Shown in pieces: positions 23,422 to 33,383 of a stretch of 64,000 nt of DNA. The stretch lies in the NCBI RefSeq assembly GCF_002355335.1, contig NZ_AP014946.1, positions 1,751,501 through 1,815,500 of the forward strand, written 5' to 3'. Numbering within the stretch: position 1 is the stretch's first letter; the number at the start of each line of letters is the position of its first letter. The notes beneath the pieces are model-generated. The model had not been told where the DNA came from and did no database searches. It saw only the letters and a program-made list of their open reading frames with translations. A program made the position numbers and the translations under genes. Source of the stretch: Variibacter gotjawalensis. Its GTDB lineage: Bacteria; Pseudomonadota; Alphaproteobacteria; Rhizobiales; Xanthobacteraceae.

Positions 23422-25596
23422 TTGCGTCAGGTTTGGGGTTTTCGGGCAGCCGTCAGCGTTGGCGCGATGGTAGCCGCCGTAACAAGTTTCGAGGATGCGC
23501 GCGCGCAAAATGCGCTGCCGGAGGTGGTCGTCTCGGCGCCGAGCCCGATCGCGCGCCGTGCGCCTGCGGCGAAGCCCGCGCCGCCGGCTCGCCGTGAACG
23601 TGTCCGCGTGACGCCGCGCCCGCAACCCGCGCCGCCGCCACCAAGCGCCGCCGAGACCGCGACGTTCGCGCCCGTCACGGTGCTGAGCGGGCAGGAGATT
23701 CAACAGCAGCCCGGCGCAACGCTCGGCGACACGGTGTTCAATCTGCCGGGCGTTACCGGCAATTCATTCGCGCCCGGCGCCAGCCGTCCGGTGATTCGCG
23801 GCCTCGATAATGCGCGCGTCCGCGTGCAGGAAAACGGCGTCTCGTCGATGGACGTCTCGACGATCTCGGAAGACCACGTCGTGCCGATTGATCCGCTCGC
23901 GAGCGACAAGCTCGAAATCATCCGCGGGCCGGCGACATTGCGTTGGGGCCCGCAAGCGATCGGCGGTGTCGTCGCGGCGAGCAACAATCGCATTCCGGAT
24001 CCCTCGATGCCGCTGGGCTTTTCGCTGGTGACGAAGACCGCGCTGTCGAGTGTCGATCGCGGCGTTGAAGGCGCCGTCGTTGTCGAGAACCGCAATCAGG
24101 ATTACGGCGTCCACGGCGACTACTATCGCCGCAGCACGGGCGATTACGCGATCCCGGGCGGCCGACAGGCCAACACGGCCGTCGAGTCCGAAGGCATGGC
24201 GGTCGGCGCGACGCGTTACTTCAAGGATGGCTTCATCGGCGTCTCGATCAGCCACGTGAATTCGCTCTACGGCATTCCGGGCATCGAAGCGGCGGAGACG
24301 CGCACGCGCATCGACATGGAGCAGACGAAGCTCACGACGCGCGGCGAATTCCGTACCGGCGGCACCATCGTCGACACGGTTCGTTTCTGGCTCGGCGGCG
24401 CGAACTACAAACACGACGAGCGCGCGACGATCGACGGACCGGAGCGCGTGATGGCAACCTTCCGCAATCGCGAGGTCGAAGGCCGCACCGAATTTCAGTT
24501 CGTCCCTGTCGCAACAGCGCTCGGCGAACTCAACACCGCGATCGGCATTCAGGGCGGCCACGCGGCGCTCGGCACGTCGGGTGAGGCGGGCAGCTTGCTT
24601 GCGCCCGCCGACACGACGCGCTTGGCGACTTACATCTTCAACGAACTCACCGTGTCGCCGACCGTTCGCTTTCAAGCCGCCGCGCGCGTCGGCCAGCAGC
24701 GCGTCACCGGCACCGCCGCGACGTTCCCGGGCGACTTCCTGCCCGACGGCAACGCTGTCGAGGAAGCGCGCCGCGTGCGCAACTTCACGCCCGGCAGCGT
24801 CAGCTTCGCGGCACTGAAGGATATCGGCTGGGGCGTCGTCGCGCGCGGCTCGATCAGCTATTCGCAGCGCGCGCCGGAAGCGCAGGAGTTGTTCTCGAAA
24901 GGTCCGCACGAAGCGTCCGGCACATTCGAGATCGGCAACGTTGCGCTGAACAAGGAAAGTGCGACATCGTTCGAAGTCGGTCTCGCGAAAAAAACCGGCA
25001 CGCTGCGTTTCGACGCATCGCTCTATCACACGCAATACGCCGGCTTCATCTACAAGCGCCTCCCCGGCAACACTTGCGGCGAAGAGTTCGACACCTGCGC
25101 GCCAGGGCCCGGCGAGGAATTCCGCCAGGTCGCGTTCGATCAGAAGGATGCGCGCTTCACTGGCGCGGAAGTTGCCGCGCAGCTCGATCTTCTGCCGATC
25201 GCCGGCGGCACGTTCGGAATCGAAGGCCAGTATGACTTCGTCCATGCCCGCTTCACCGACGGCACCAATGTGCCGCGCATGCCGCCGCAGCGCCTCGGTG
25301 GTGGCGTCTATTGGGGCGACGGCAATTGGCGCACGCGCGTCTTCCTGCTGCATGCCTTCGCGCAGAACGACATCGGCGCCGACGAGCTGACGACGACGCC
25401 GGGCTACAATCTCCTCAACGCGTCGATCAGCTACACGCGCCGCTTCGCGCCGAACGATATCGTGAAGGAGATGACGGTCGGCCTGGTCGGAACGAACCTG
25501 CTGGACGAGGACATCCGCAACAGCGTGTCGTTCAAGAAGGACGAAGTTTTGCTTCCGGGCCGCGGCGTCCGTGCTTTCGCCACGCTGCGGTTTTAA
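23422..25596 (+). CDS. znuD: TonB-dependent outer-membrane receptor, probably for zinc (ZnuD-like)
   Basis: A 724-residue receptor. From the TTG at 23422 (GAGG five bases before) it begins with a signal peptide (MRQVWGFRAAVSVGAMVAAV, cleavage near ARAQ), a Pro/Ala/Arg-rich linker holding a TonB-box-like segment (LPEVVVSAP), the plug (about 95-230; FNLPGVTGNSFAPGASRP, PVIRGLDNARVRVQENG) and a 22-strand barrel ending in Phe (FATLRF). A frame open from 23359 would include the Zur box and lacks a signal sequence. The Zur boxes and a downstream zinc-type binding protein support zinc uptake across the outer membrane. Confidence 0.85.
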   Translation: MRQVWGFRAAVSVGAMVAAVTSFEDARAQNALPEVVVSAPSPIARRAPAAKPAPPARRERVRVTPRPQPAPPPPSAAETATFAPVTVLSGQEIQQQPGATLGDTVFNLPGVTGNSFAPGASRPVIRGLDNARVRVQENGVSSMDVSTISEDHVVPIDPLASDKLEIIRGPATLRWGPQAIGGVVAASNNRIPDPSMPLGFSLVTKTALSSVDRGVEGAVVVENRNQDYGVHGDYYRRSTGDYAIPGGRQANTAVESEGMAVGATRYFKDGFIGVSISHVNSLYGIPGIEAAETRTRIDMEQTKLTTRGEFRTGGTIVDTVRFWLGGANYKHDERATIDGPERVMATFRNREVEGRTEFQFVPVATALGELNTAIGIQGGHAALGTSGEAGSLLAPADTTRLATYIFNELTVSPTVRFQAAARVGQQRVTGTAATFPGDFLPDGNAVEEARRVRNFTPGSVSFAALKDIGWGVVARGSISYSQRAPEAQELFSKGPHEASGTFEIGNVALNKESATSFEVGLAKKTGTLRFDASLYHTQYAGFIYKRLPGNTCGEEFDTCAPGPGEEFRQVAFDQKDARFTGAEVAAQLDLLPIAGGTFGIEGQYDFVHARFTDGTNVPRMPPQRLGGGVYWGDGNWRTRVFLLHAFAQNDIGADELTTTPGYNLLNASISYTRRFAPNDIVKEMTVGLVGTNLLDEDIRNSVSFKKDEVLLPGRGVRAFATLRF

Positions 25597-25634
25597 GGCG
25601 GGGTCAGCTTGGCGAGGAGCAAACCACACTCTCC

Positions 25635-25743
25635 GTCATGGCCCGCTTTATGCGGGCCATCCACGCCTTTCTTGGCGTGGTCAAAGAAGTAGGACGTGGA
25701 TGGCCCGGACAATACCCCGGCTAAACCGGGGCAGGGCCATGAC
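25635..25743. repeat. Family C dispersed repeat, copy 1
   Basis: A 109-base element bounded by GTCATGGCCCGC and GGGCCATGAC, with inner GCGGGCCATCCACG and ACGTGGATGGCCCG. It separates the TonB receptor from the metal-binding protein. Related copies lie at 43309-43398 and 47634-47666. Confidence 0.82.
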
Positions 25744-25787
25744 GCGTTGTGGTAGAAGCTTCGGATCAACAGTACTGGACCTTTGAA

Positions 25788-26693
25788 ATGCTCCGCATTC
25801 TCACCATCGCGTTCCTTTCACTCCTCGCGCTACCGGCTTACGCGCAGGAAAAGCTGAAAGTTGTCGCCTCGTTCTCGATCCTCGCCGACATCACGCGACA
25901 GGTCGGCGGCGATCGCATCGATGTGACGAGCTTCGTCGGCCCCAACACCGACATGCACGTGTTCCAGCCGACCCCGGCGGACGCGAAACGCATGCAGGGC
26001 GCGAAAGTTATCATCGTCAACGGCCTCGGCTTCGAAGGCTGGGCGGAACGTCTCGCCAAGGCCTCGGGTTTCAAGGGCAAGCTCACGGTCGCGAGCGAAG
26101 GCGTGAAGGCGCGCGAGGAAGCGCACGACCACGACCACAAGCACGACCATGGCCATGCCGATCATGACCACACCGATCCGCACGCGTGGCAGAGCGTTGC
26201 CAACGTGAAACTCTACGTCGCCAACATCGCGAAAGCGCTGATTGCCGCCGATGCGGCCGGCCGCGAAGGTTATGAGGAGCGTGCACGCGCCTACACGCAA
26301 AAGCTCGAAGCGCTCGAGAAAGACATCGTCGCGGCTTTCGCGGATGTGCCGGCCGACAAGCGCCGCGTGATCACGTCGCATCACGCCTTCGGCTATTTCG
26401 GCGATGCCTACAAAGTGACGTTCCTCGCGCCGCAGGGCGTCACCGGCGACTCGGAGCCGACCGCGAAAGCCGTCGCGGCGCTGATCCGCCAGATCAAGAA
26501 AGAGAATATCCGCGCGGTCTTCGTCGAGAACATCTCGAGCCCGCGGGTGATCGAGCGCATCGCCAAGGAAACCGGCGCGCAGCTCGGCGGCACGCTTTTC
26601 TCCGACGCGCTGTCGGACGCGAAAGGCCCTGCCGCCGATTACATCGCGATGATGCAGCACAACACGAAGCTGCTCGCTTCGGCGCTGAAATAG
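25788..26693 (+). CDS. znuA: Zinc/manganese ABC transporter substrate-binding protein (ZnuA/AztC family)
   Basis: A 301-residue periplasmic binding protein of cluster A-I. The signal peptide is MLRILTIAFLSLLALPAYAQ. The conserved N-terminal domain has VVASFSILADITRQVGGD and TDMHVFQPTPAD (metal-binding His). A His/Asp-rich loop (HDHDHKHDHGHADHDH, about residues 118-133) typical of zinc scavengers precedes DPHAWQS, and a further ligand is His in ITSHHAFGYF. The start is ATG 25788. It follows the TonB receptor in the same direction, but no permease or ATPase gene is in the window. Confidence 0.9.
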   Translation: MLRILTIAFLSLLALPAYAQEKLKVVASFSILADITRQVGGDRIDVTSFVGPNTDMHVFQPTPADAKRMQGAKVIIVNGLGFEGWAERLAKASGFKGKLTVASEGVKAREEAHDHDHKHDHGHADHDHTDPHAWQSVANVKLYVANIAKALIAADAAGREGYEERARAYTQKLEALEKDIVAAFADVPADKRRVITSHHAFGYFGDAYKVTFLAPQGVTGDSEPTAKAVAALIRQIKKENIRAVFVENISSPRVIERIAKETGAQLGGTLFSDALSDAKGPAADYIAMMQHNTKLLASALK

Positions 26694-26721
26694 GCCCTGA
26701 TCGTAAAAGAACCTACAAGCG

Positions 26722-26856
26722 GTCATCCCGGAAGCCGCGTAGCTTGCGCAGCAAGCTGCGGCTGTCCGGGATCCATATTCCCGAGCATTTATCGTCGGCA
26801 CAGGGGATATGGATTCCGGGCTCGCGCCCGCTGCGCGGAGCGCGCCCCGGAATGAC
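26722..26856. repeat. Family B dispersed repeat, copy 1
   Basis: The element is bounded by GTCATCCCGGAAGC and CCCCGGAATGAC, with inner CCGGGATCCATATTCCC and GGATATGGATTCCGGGCTCGC. It belongs to a family with five copies in this window, at 34287, 36172, 49270 and 49937. It lies after the zinc-binding protein gene. Confidence 0.85.
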
Positions 26857-26920
26857 GGCCTGCGGTTTCGCAGTTGTTCTCGATCAGCCTATCAAGATGG
26901 ACGCGGAGCAAGCCGCACAT

Positions 26921-26950
26921 GAAAAAGCCCGGGGCGAACCCGGGCTTTTC
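26921..26950 (-). terminator. Bidirectional rho-independent terminator after fliJ
   Basis: An 11-base perfect stem AAAAGCCCGGG (26923-26933)/CCCGGGCTTTT (26939-26949) with loop GCGAA. It has T runs on both strands and lies 24 bases beyond the fliJ stop, in the convergent gap with the metal-binding protein gene. Confidence 0.85.
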
Positions 26951-26973
26951 CTGAAATTCGATGGTGACGGCGC

Positions 26974-27363
26974 TTAGCGGGCGGCGCCCAGCATGCCGAA
27001 TTCGACCGAAGCATCGACCACGCGGTCGCGCAGCTGATCGCGCTCTTCGAGCTGCTCAGCCTTGCGCAGTTCCGCCAAAGCTTCGTCGAGCGCGGCCTTC
27101 GCATCGGCCTGTTGCTCTTTCAGCTCGTCGGCCGAACGCTTGAGGTTGTCGCGGCGGGTCGCTGCGGCCTTGGCGTAGGTCGGGTAGGCATAGTGCGACG
27201 AGTCCTTGATGCCGGCCTTCGTCTCTTCAGCCAAAATCTCGCGATCGAGATCACCGGCCATGCGATCGAAGTCGGCAATCATCGACTCGATCTGATTGAG
27301 GCGGCGGCGCTTCTCGTCAGCCTGAAACTTCTTCAAGCGAATAAGGGTTTCACGCGACTTCAT
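26974..27363 (-). CDS. fliJ: Flagellar export chaperone FliJ
   Basis: A 129-residue all-helical, highly charged protein with coiled-coil heptads (LIRLKKFQADEKRRRLNQIE, then RRDNLKRSADELKEQQADAK). Length and pattern fit alphaproteobacterial FliJ, the central stalk of the flagellar type III export ATPase complex. It is transcribed away from ctrA, an arrangement I recall from Bradyrhizobium relatives. TTAA elements in the shared upstream region are consistent with CtrA control of this class II flagellar gene. Confidence 0.83.
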   Translation of the reverse strand: MKSRETLIRLKKFQADEKRRRLNQIESMIADFDRMAGDLDREILAEETKAGIKDSSHYAYPTYAKAAATRRDNLKRSADELKEQQADAKAALDEALAELRKAEQLEERDQLRDRVVDASVEFGMLGAAR

Positions 27364-27939
27364 TTACTCAACTCCCAGACGACTCTCGGGAAGACCCGAG
27401 AGCGGTGCCGCAGCCGCGGCTCCTAGACGGTCCGCTGATAGGCGGCCCTAAACGGCCGGCTAAGCGGCCCGAAACTCCAAACCTGAGCCATCTTGCGGGG
27501 ACAGTGTTAGTTTTCAGTTTCCGACCACCCCCAAAATCGCGGCGATCTTCACGTTATTGGCGCTCGTGTGGCCATCTCTTTGGCGGATCAGCAAAAGTGT
27601 GAACGAACAATTGCTCGCGTTAACGATGCGTTTACCCGGCTCGTTAATGATCGCTCTACCGTTTGTACGCGGGCTGTTCGCTCCACCAAGCCGATGGGCG
27701 AGTCCAGAGAGTCTGTTAGCGCCGGTTCTTAAAGCTGAATGTGAACAAGATCGTGACCAGAAACTGCGGCGATATGAGCACGTTAGGGCATTTTCATAAA
27801 TTTGCCCCAATGAACGCTTGCGTCAAAGAATCACGATCTGTTAACCATTCCACTGTAGCGTTTCGAATCGGTTGCTCCCACGGCGTTGCCCAGGGCCGCC
27901 AGCGGCCTGTCGGCCTCTTGATAACGAGGTAAAGGGGAA
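27364..27939. promoter_or_regulatory. fliJ/ctrA divergent control region with GANTC and CtrA-like sites
   Basis: These 576 bases hold no convincing gene. Four GANTC (CcrM) sites lie at 27700-27704, 27709-27713, 27828-27832 and 27865-27869. A CtrA-like TTAA-N7-TTTA box lies at 27620-27634, with a further TTAA at 27644-27647. The extended half-site TTAACCAT lies at 27841-27848, 92 bases before the ctrA ATG. This fits methylation-timed, autoregulated ctrA expression as in Caulobacter. Confidence 0.65.
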
Positions 27940-28641
<702 letters not shown>

Positions 28642-28660
28642 TCCGATCTGACACGAACAG

Positions 28661-28689
28661 AAAAACCCCGCCAAACGGCGGGGTTTTTT
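28661..28689 (+). terminator. Rho-independent terminator after ctrA
   Basis: The stem CCCCGCC (28666-28672)/GGCGGGG (28677-28683) with loop AAAC is flanked by A5 and T6, so it can act on both strands in this convergent gap. Confidence 0.92.
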
Positions 28690-28710
28690 GTTGCGTGGGC
28701 GACGGAAGCG

Positions 28711-29670
28711 TTACGGCGCTTCGTTGTAGACCGTCGTGACGGCGCCCTCGATGCGCATCGCCTGCTGCCACTGCGGCTGCTTGCCGGCGAATTCGGTGCG
28801 CATCGCCGCGATGACTTCCGGCAGCGGCTTGCCTTCGCGCTTCAGCGTCGCGACGCGCTCCTGCAGCGCCTTCATGTAATCGCGATAGGCGCCGACCACC
28901 GAACCGTCCGTGATTGCGCCGTGCGCCGGTACGAGCTGCTTCGCCTTGAACTGATCGATCGCATCGAGGCTGGTGAGCCATGTCTTCGCGCTCGACTGCG
29001 GTGCGATGAACGACGGGAAGAGATTGCGCATCGCAAGGTCGCCCGTGAACAGCACTTCGTCGCCCTCGACATAGAAGACGGTGTCGCCGCGCGTATGTCC
29101 GGGGCCGAGCCGCACCGCACGGACCTTCACGCCGCCGAGGTCGATCACGGTTTCCTTCTCGAATGTCGCGGTCGGCTTGCGGAACGATGCGTCTTTCAGG
29201 AGCTCGGCGAGGATCGGCCGCATGCGCGAGAAGATACCGAGAAATTGCACGCCGAGCTCATCCACGTCCTGCTGCTGCGCGACTGCGCGGATCAGCTTGA
29301 CCTCCTGCGGGAAGGCGAGGTCGCCGGTCGTGTGCTCCGGATGGAAGTGCGTGTTGACGATCGTGATATCGGTGAGGTTCGTCAGCTTGCGCATCTCTTT
29401 GAGAACGATCTCGCCGTTGCGCTGGCCCATGCCGGGATCGATGACGAGAACGCCTTTCTCGCCGATCACGTAGCCGACATTCGGCACCATCGGGATGTAA
29501 TCGTCGGGGATCACCCAGACATGCGGCGAAATCTTTTGCGCCTTGCCTTCCTTCACGATGGGCGGCGGCAGCTCGCCGGTGGGGATGGGAAGGTTCGGTG
29601 GCGTCTGCGCGAAGGCCGGCGACAGCGCCGCAACCATGAACGCAGCCGTGAGCGATAATCCGAAACGCAT
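28711..29670 (-). CDS. Secreted MBL-fold metallo-hydrolase
   Basis: A 319-residue protein with a signal peptide (FGLSLTAAFMVAALSPAFAQ). The beta-lactamase fold is shown by VLVIDPGMGQRNGE, the zinc motif NTHFHPEHTTGD (HxHxxH with Glu as the next residue), GPGHTRGDTVFYVEGDEVLFTGD and the C-terminal HGAITDG. It resembles the periplasmic MBL proteins of quinoprotein/rhodanese-type clusters, but the substrate is unknown. Monocistronic. Confidence 0.9.
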   Translation of the reverse strand: MRFGLSLTAAFMVAALSPAFAQTPPNLPIPTGELPPPIVKEGKAQKISPHVWVIPDDYIPMVPNVGYVIGEKGVLVIDPGMGQRNGEIVLKEMRKLTNLTDITIVNTHFHPEHTTGDLAFPQEVKLIRAVAQQQDVDELGVQFLGIFSRMRPILAELLKDASFRKPTATFEKETVIDLGGVKVRAVRLGPGHTRGDTVFYVEGDEVLFTGDLAMRNLFPSFIAPQSSAKTWLTSLDAIDQFKAKQLVPAHGAITDGSVVGAYRDYMKALQERVATLKREGKPLPEVIAAMRTEFAGKQPQWQQAMRIEGAVTTVYNEAP

Positions 29671-29739
29671 GAGACGCCTCCCTTTGTTTTTTCCGACTGT
29701 AGGCTCGGATCGAGGCGAGAGGGAAGCTCGCTGTTGTGC

Positions 29740-30192
29740 TTAAGTCGCGCCGCGCTGCCGCACGGCTTCGCCCGCCACCATCGCGGCCGCCATTGCAATG
29801 TTGAGGGAACGCATGCCGTTCTGCATCGGGATCAGCAGCCGAACGTCGGCAACCGCGTGCACCTCGTCGGGCACGCCCGCGCTCTCGCGGCCGAACAGCA
29901 GAATATCGTCGTCGCGGAATTCGTGCGTGAGATAGGGCTCAGCCGCCCGCGTCGTCATGAGCACGATGCGTCCCGGCCGCGCCTCTCGCGACGCGAGGAA
30001 AGCCTCCCACGACACATGCCGCGTGAGGCTGACCGCCTCGAGATAATCCATCCCGGCGCGGCGCAACGCCGGCTCGCTCCACGGGAAGCCTGTCGGCTCG
30101 ATGATGTCGGCGGCAAAGCCGAGACATGCGCAGAGACGCAGGATCGTGCCGGTATTCTGCGCGATGTCGGGCTGATAGAGAGCGATACGCAT
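29740..30192 (-). CDS. trmL: tRNA (cytidine(34)-2'-O)-methyltransferase TrmL
   Basis: A 150-residue SPOUT methyltransferase. The N terminus MRIALYQPDIAQNTGTILRL, the knot segment ILLFGRESAGVP, and LLIPMQNGMRSLNIAMAAA are diagnostic of TrmL, which methylates the wobble ribose in tRNA-Leu isoacceptors. It is divergent from petA across 422 bases. Confidence 0.95.
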   Translation of the reverse strand: MRIALYQPDIAQNTGTILRLCACLGFAADIIEPTGFPWSEPALRRAGMDYLEAVSLTRHVSWEAFLASREARPGRIVLMTTRAAEPYLTHEFRDDDILLFGRESAGVPDEVHAVADVRLLIPMQNGMRSLNIAMAAAMVAGEAVRQRGAT

Positions 30193-30614
30193 GACGCGTC
30201 ATTCACCACGAAGATTTGCCCGCGACAATCGGCATCGCGGGCAGGTCGCTTCGCCGACGGGCGGCCCGGCGGAATTAAATTTTGGTCACGCGGGCGAAAT
30301 CGCTGCACGCTGATTCACCGCTACGGGACGCGCCGCTCATACCGCAGTGCGCAATCTCGGCGCCTTCACAACCTGCAGGACACGTGAAAATGGAGCCAAA
30401 AGATCACGCCCGTTGAACAACTTATCGTGCATCCTGGGATGATTACGATACGCTCTTGCGCGAACGAAACAACGGTGCGAAGAGAAGCCAGGGCACTGCT
30501 GGCCGCAATTCTGCCCGGAATGCGCGGCTGCGGCGGTCATCTTGAGCCGGAGAGCATGCGAGGGCATCTCTCTGGAGGGTGACTGAAGGGGTTTAGAGGC
30601 GAAAGGGACTAGTC
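30193..30614. other. trmL/petA intergenic region, no gene seen
   Basis: This is a 422-base divergent gap. I see no coding frame with convincing composition, no tRNA and no strong palindrome; it presumably contains the petABC promoter. No clear FNR or RegA box was recognised. Confidence 0.5.
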
Positions 30615-31142
30615 GTGACGAGCATGTCTTCGGCCGAGCCGACGCGCCGCGATTTTCTATATATCGCGACCGGCGCTGTGGGAGCCGTAGGGGCGGTGGC
30701 TGTTGCCGTTCCGCTGATCAATCAAATGAACCCCGATGCCGCGACGATTGCGGCAGGCGCGCCGATCGAAGTCGATCTCGCGCCGGTGGCTGACGGCCAG
30801 ATCCTCAAAGTGTTCTGGCGCGGCAAGCCGATCTTCGTGCGTAACCGCACCGAGAAGGAAATCAAGGAAGCGCAGGACGTGAACTGGCAAAGCCTGCCGG
30901 ATCCGGCGCCGGATTCAGCCCGCGTCAAGAAGGGCCACGAGAAGTGGCTCATCGTGTTCGGCAACTGCACGCATCTCGGCTGCATCCCGCTCGGTCATCA
31001 AGGCGCTTACGGCGGCTGGTTCTGCCCGTGCCACGGTTCGCAGTTCGATACCGCGGGCCGCATTCGTCAGGGCCCGGCACCGTCGAACCTGCCGATTCCG
31101 GCATACGCTTTCCAGTCCGATACGAAGATCCGCATCGGTTAA
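30615..31142 (+). CDS. petA: Ubiquinol-cytochrome c reductase iron-sulfur subunit (Rieske)
   Basis: A 175-residue Rieske protein of the bc1 complex. The N terminus has a twin-arginine motif (RRDFLY) and an uncleaved membrane anchor (ATGAVGAVGAVAVAVPLI). The [2Fe-2S] ligands lie in NCTHLGCIPLG and CPCHGSQFD. It moves electrons from ubiquinol to cytochrome c1 on the periplasmic side. The start is GTG at 30615, seven bases after AAGGG; an ATG is at 30624. First gene of petABC. Confidence 0.96.
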   Translation: MTSMSSAEPTRRDFLYIATGAVGAVGAVAVAVPLINQMNPDAATIAAGAPIEVDLAPVADGQILKVFWRGKPIFVRNRTEKEIKEAQDVNWQSLPDPAPDSARVKKGHEKWLIVFGNCTHLGCIPLGHQGAYGGWFCPCHGSQFDTAGRIRQGPAPSNLPIPAYAFQSDTKIRIG

Positions 31143-31181
31143 TCCTTCCGGCCGCCGTTTGACGTATTTCAAGGTCTGATC

Positions 31182-32450
31182 ATGAGCCACGCCCCGTCCA
31201 CCTACCAGCCGACCAACCCGGTCCTGAAATGGCTGGAAGCGCGCCTGCCGATTCTGGGGCTGGTGCATTCGAGCTTCGTCGCTTACCCGACGCCGCGAAA
31301 TCTGAACTACTGGTGGACCTTCGGCGGCATTCTCTCGTTCCTGCTCGGCGCGCAGATCGTCACCGGCATCATCCTGGTGATGCACTACACGCCGCACGCC
31401 GACATGGCCTTCAAGTCGGTCGAGCACATTATGCGCGACGTGAACTCCGGCTGGATGCTGCGCTATTTGCACGCCAACGGCGCCTCGATGTTCTTCGTCG
31501 CTGTCTACATCCACATCTTCCGCGGCATGTATTACGGCTCGTACAAGGCGCCGCGCGAAGTGCTCTGGATCCTCGGCGTCATCATCTATCTCCTCATGAT
31601 GGCAACCGGCTTCCTCGGCTACACGCTGCCGTGGGGTCAGATGTCCTTCTGGGGCGCGACCGTCATCACCAATTTCTTCTCGGCGATCCCGTTCGTCGGT
31701 GAAGCGATCACCACCTGGCTGTGGGGCGGTTATTCGGTCGGCAATCCGACACTGCAGCGCTTCTTCTCGCTGCATTATCTGCTGCCGTTCGTGATCGCCG
31801 GCGTCGTCGTGCTGCACGTCTGGGCACTGCACGTCGCCGGTCAGAACAACCCGACCGGTGTCGAGCCGAAGACGCCGCAGGACTCGGTGCCGTTCACGCC
31901 GTACGCAACGCTGAAGGACGGCTTCGCGATGGTCGCCTTCTGCATCGTCTTCGCGTGGTTCGCCTTCTTCATCCCGAACTATCTCGGCCACGCCGACAAC
32001 TACATCCCGGCCAATCCGGGCGTGACGCCGGCGCACATCGTGCCCGAGTGGTACTACCTGCCGTTCTACGCGATCCTGCGCGCGATCCCGAACAAGCTGC
32101 TCGGCGTCATCGCGATGTTCTCGTCGATCGCGATCCTCGCCTTCCTGCCGTGGCTCGATACGTCGCGCGTTCGCTCGGCGAACTACCGCCCGCTCTACAA
32201 GCAGTTCTTCTGGGTGTTCGTCGCCGTCACCATCGGCCTCGGCTGGCTCGGCGCGAAGCCGGCAGAAGGCGGCTACACGATCGCGGCGCGTATCCTGACC
32301 TTCTGGTACTTCGCGCACTTCCTGATCATCCTGCCGTTGCTCGGCTTGATCGAGAAGCCAAAGGCGCTGCCGAATTCCATTGCCGAGTCGGTTCTCGGCA
32401 GGGGCGCTCAGCCGGCGGCCGCCGCCGCGCACGCGCCTGAGAAGCGTTGA
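31182..32450 (+). CDS. petB: Cytochrome b subunit of the bc1 complex
   Basis: A 422-residue integral membrane protein with eight helices and the two b hemes. Heme-ligand His residues lie in [21 protein letters not shown] and in the later pair near FSLHYLLPF and LHVWALH. The Qo-site motif is [13 protein letters not shown]. The C terminus is Ala-rich ([12 protein letters not shown]). It starts 39 bases after petA and ends 16 bases before petC. Confidence 0.97.
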   Translation: MSHAPSTYQPTNPVLKWLEARLPILGLVHSSFVAYPTPRNLNYWWTFGGILSFLLGAQIVTGIILVMHYTPHADMAFKSVEHIMRDVNSGWMLRYLHANGASMFFVAVYIHIFRGMYYGSYKAPREVLWILGVIIYLLMMATGFLGYTLPWGQMSFWGATVITNFFSAIPFVGEAITTWLWGGYSVGNPTLQRFFSLHYLLPFVIAGVVVLHVWALHVAGQNNPTGVEPKTPQDSVPFTPYATLKDGFAMVAFCIVFAWFAFFIPNYLGHADNYIPANPGVTPAHIVPEWYYLPFYAILRAIPNKLLGVIAMFSSIAILAFLPWLDTSRVRSANYRPLYKQFFWVFVAVTIGLGWLGAKPAEGGYTIAARILTFWYFAHFLIILPLLGLIEKPKALPNSIAESVLGRGAQPAAAAAHAPEKR

Positions 32451-32466
32451 GACGCGGAGAGAATTG

Positions 32467-33306
32467 ATGTCGAACAAACTCCGCACCCTCGCCGTCGCTC
32501 TCGGCGCCGCCTATGTCGCGCTCACGGTCATCCCGGCCTTCGGTGCCGAGTCGGTTGATCCGCCGCGCCAGAAGTGGGGCTTCGCCAAGATCACCGGCAC
32601 CTTCGATCGCGCGCAGCTGCAGCGCGGCCTCAAGGTCTATCGCGAGGTTTGCCAAGCCTGCCATGGCCTGAGCTACGTCTCCTTCGGCAACCTCGCGCAG
32701 CCCGGCGGCCCCGGTTTCTCGGCCGCGCAGGCGAAGGCGATCGCCGAAGAATACAAGATCAAGGATGGCCCGAACGATCAGGGCGAAATGTTCGAGCGCC
32801 CGGGCCGCCCGGCCGACCATTTCCCCTCGCCGTTCGCCAACGACGCGCTCGCGCGCCTCTCGAACAACGGCACCGTGCCGCCGGATCTCTCGCTGATCGC
32901 GAAGGCCCGCACCTACGAGCGCGGCTTCCCGTGGTTCGTCTTCGATATGCTGCCGGGTCTGCAATATCAGGAGCACGGCGTCGACTATCTCGTCGCGCTG
33001 CTGCACGGCTACGAGGATGCGCCGCAGGGCTTCCAGCTGCCGCAGGGCTCGAACTACAACAAATACTTTCCGGGCCACGCCATCGCGATGCCGAAGCCGC
33101 TGAACGACGGCCAGGTCGAATACACGGACGGCACGCCGGCGACGATCGACAACTACTCGAAGGACGTCGCCGCATTCCTGATGTGGACGGCCGAGCCGCA
33201 TCTCGAGGCGCGCAAGCGCGTCGGTCTGCAGGTCATCCTGTTCCTGATCTTCTTCGCGGGCCTTCTCTACTTCACCAAGAAGCGCGTGTGGTCGAAGGTC
33301 CACTGA
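32467..33306 (+). CDS. petC: Cytochrome c1 of the bc1 complex
   Basis: A 279-residue protein with a signal peptide (TLAVALGAAYVALTVIPAFG), a covalent heme site REVCQACHGL (CxxCH), an axial Met in the GHAIAMPKPL region, and a C-terminal membrane anchor (VILFLIFFAGLLYFTKK). I start at the ATG at 32467 with GAGAGAATTG upstream; the longer frame to 32380 lies within petB. It completes the three-subunit operon, which ends in a terminator. Confidence 0.96.
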   Translation: MSNKLRTLAVALGAAYVALTVIPAFGAESVDPPRQKWGFAKITGTFDRAQLQRGLKVYREVCQACHGLSYVSFGNLAQPGGPGFSAAQAKAIAEEYKIKDGPNDQGEMFERPGRPADHFPSPFANDALARLSNNGTVPPDLSLIAKARTYERGFPWFVFDMLPGLQYQEHGVDYLVALLHGYEDAPQGFQLPQGSNYNKYFPGHAIAMPKPLNDGQVEYTDGTPATIDNYSKDVAAFLMWTAEPHLEARKRVGLQVILFLIFFAGLLYFTKKRVWSKVH

Positions 33307-33328
33307 CCTCGGCCGAGTGCCATGATAG

Positions 33329-33358
33329 AAAAGCCCGGCCATCGTGCCGGGCTTTTTT
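33329..33358 (+). terminator. Rho-independent terminator after petABC
   Basis: The stem AAAAGCCCGGC (33329-33339)/GCCGGGCTTTT (33346-33356) with loop CATCGT is followed by more T. It lies 23 bases after the petC stop and 28 bases before mtnP. Confidence 0.92.
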
Positions 33359-33383
33359 GTTTTTCGCTTCTGAAGGATCACGC

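Noticed and set aside
23764-25629. Minus-strand open frame of 621 codons opposite the TonB receptor
   Set aside because: Arg/Ala/Asp-rich shadow of the receptor; no signal peptide or domain.
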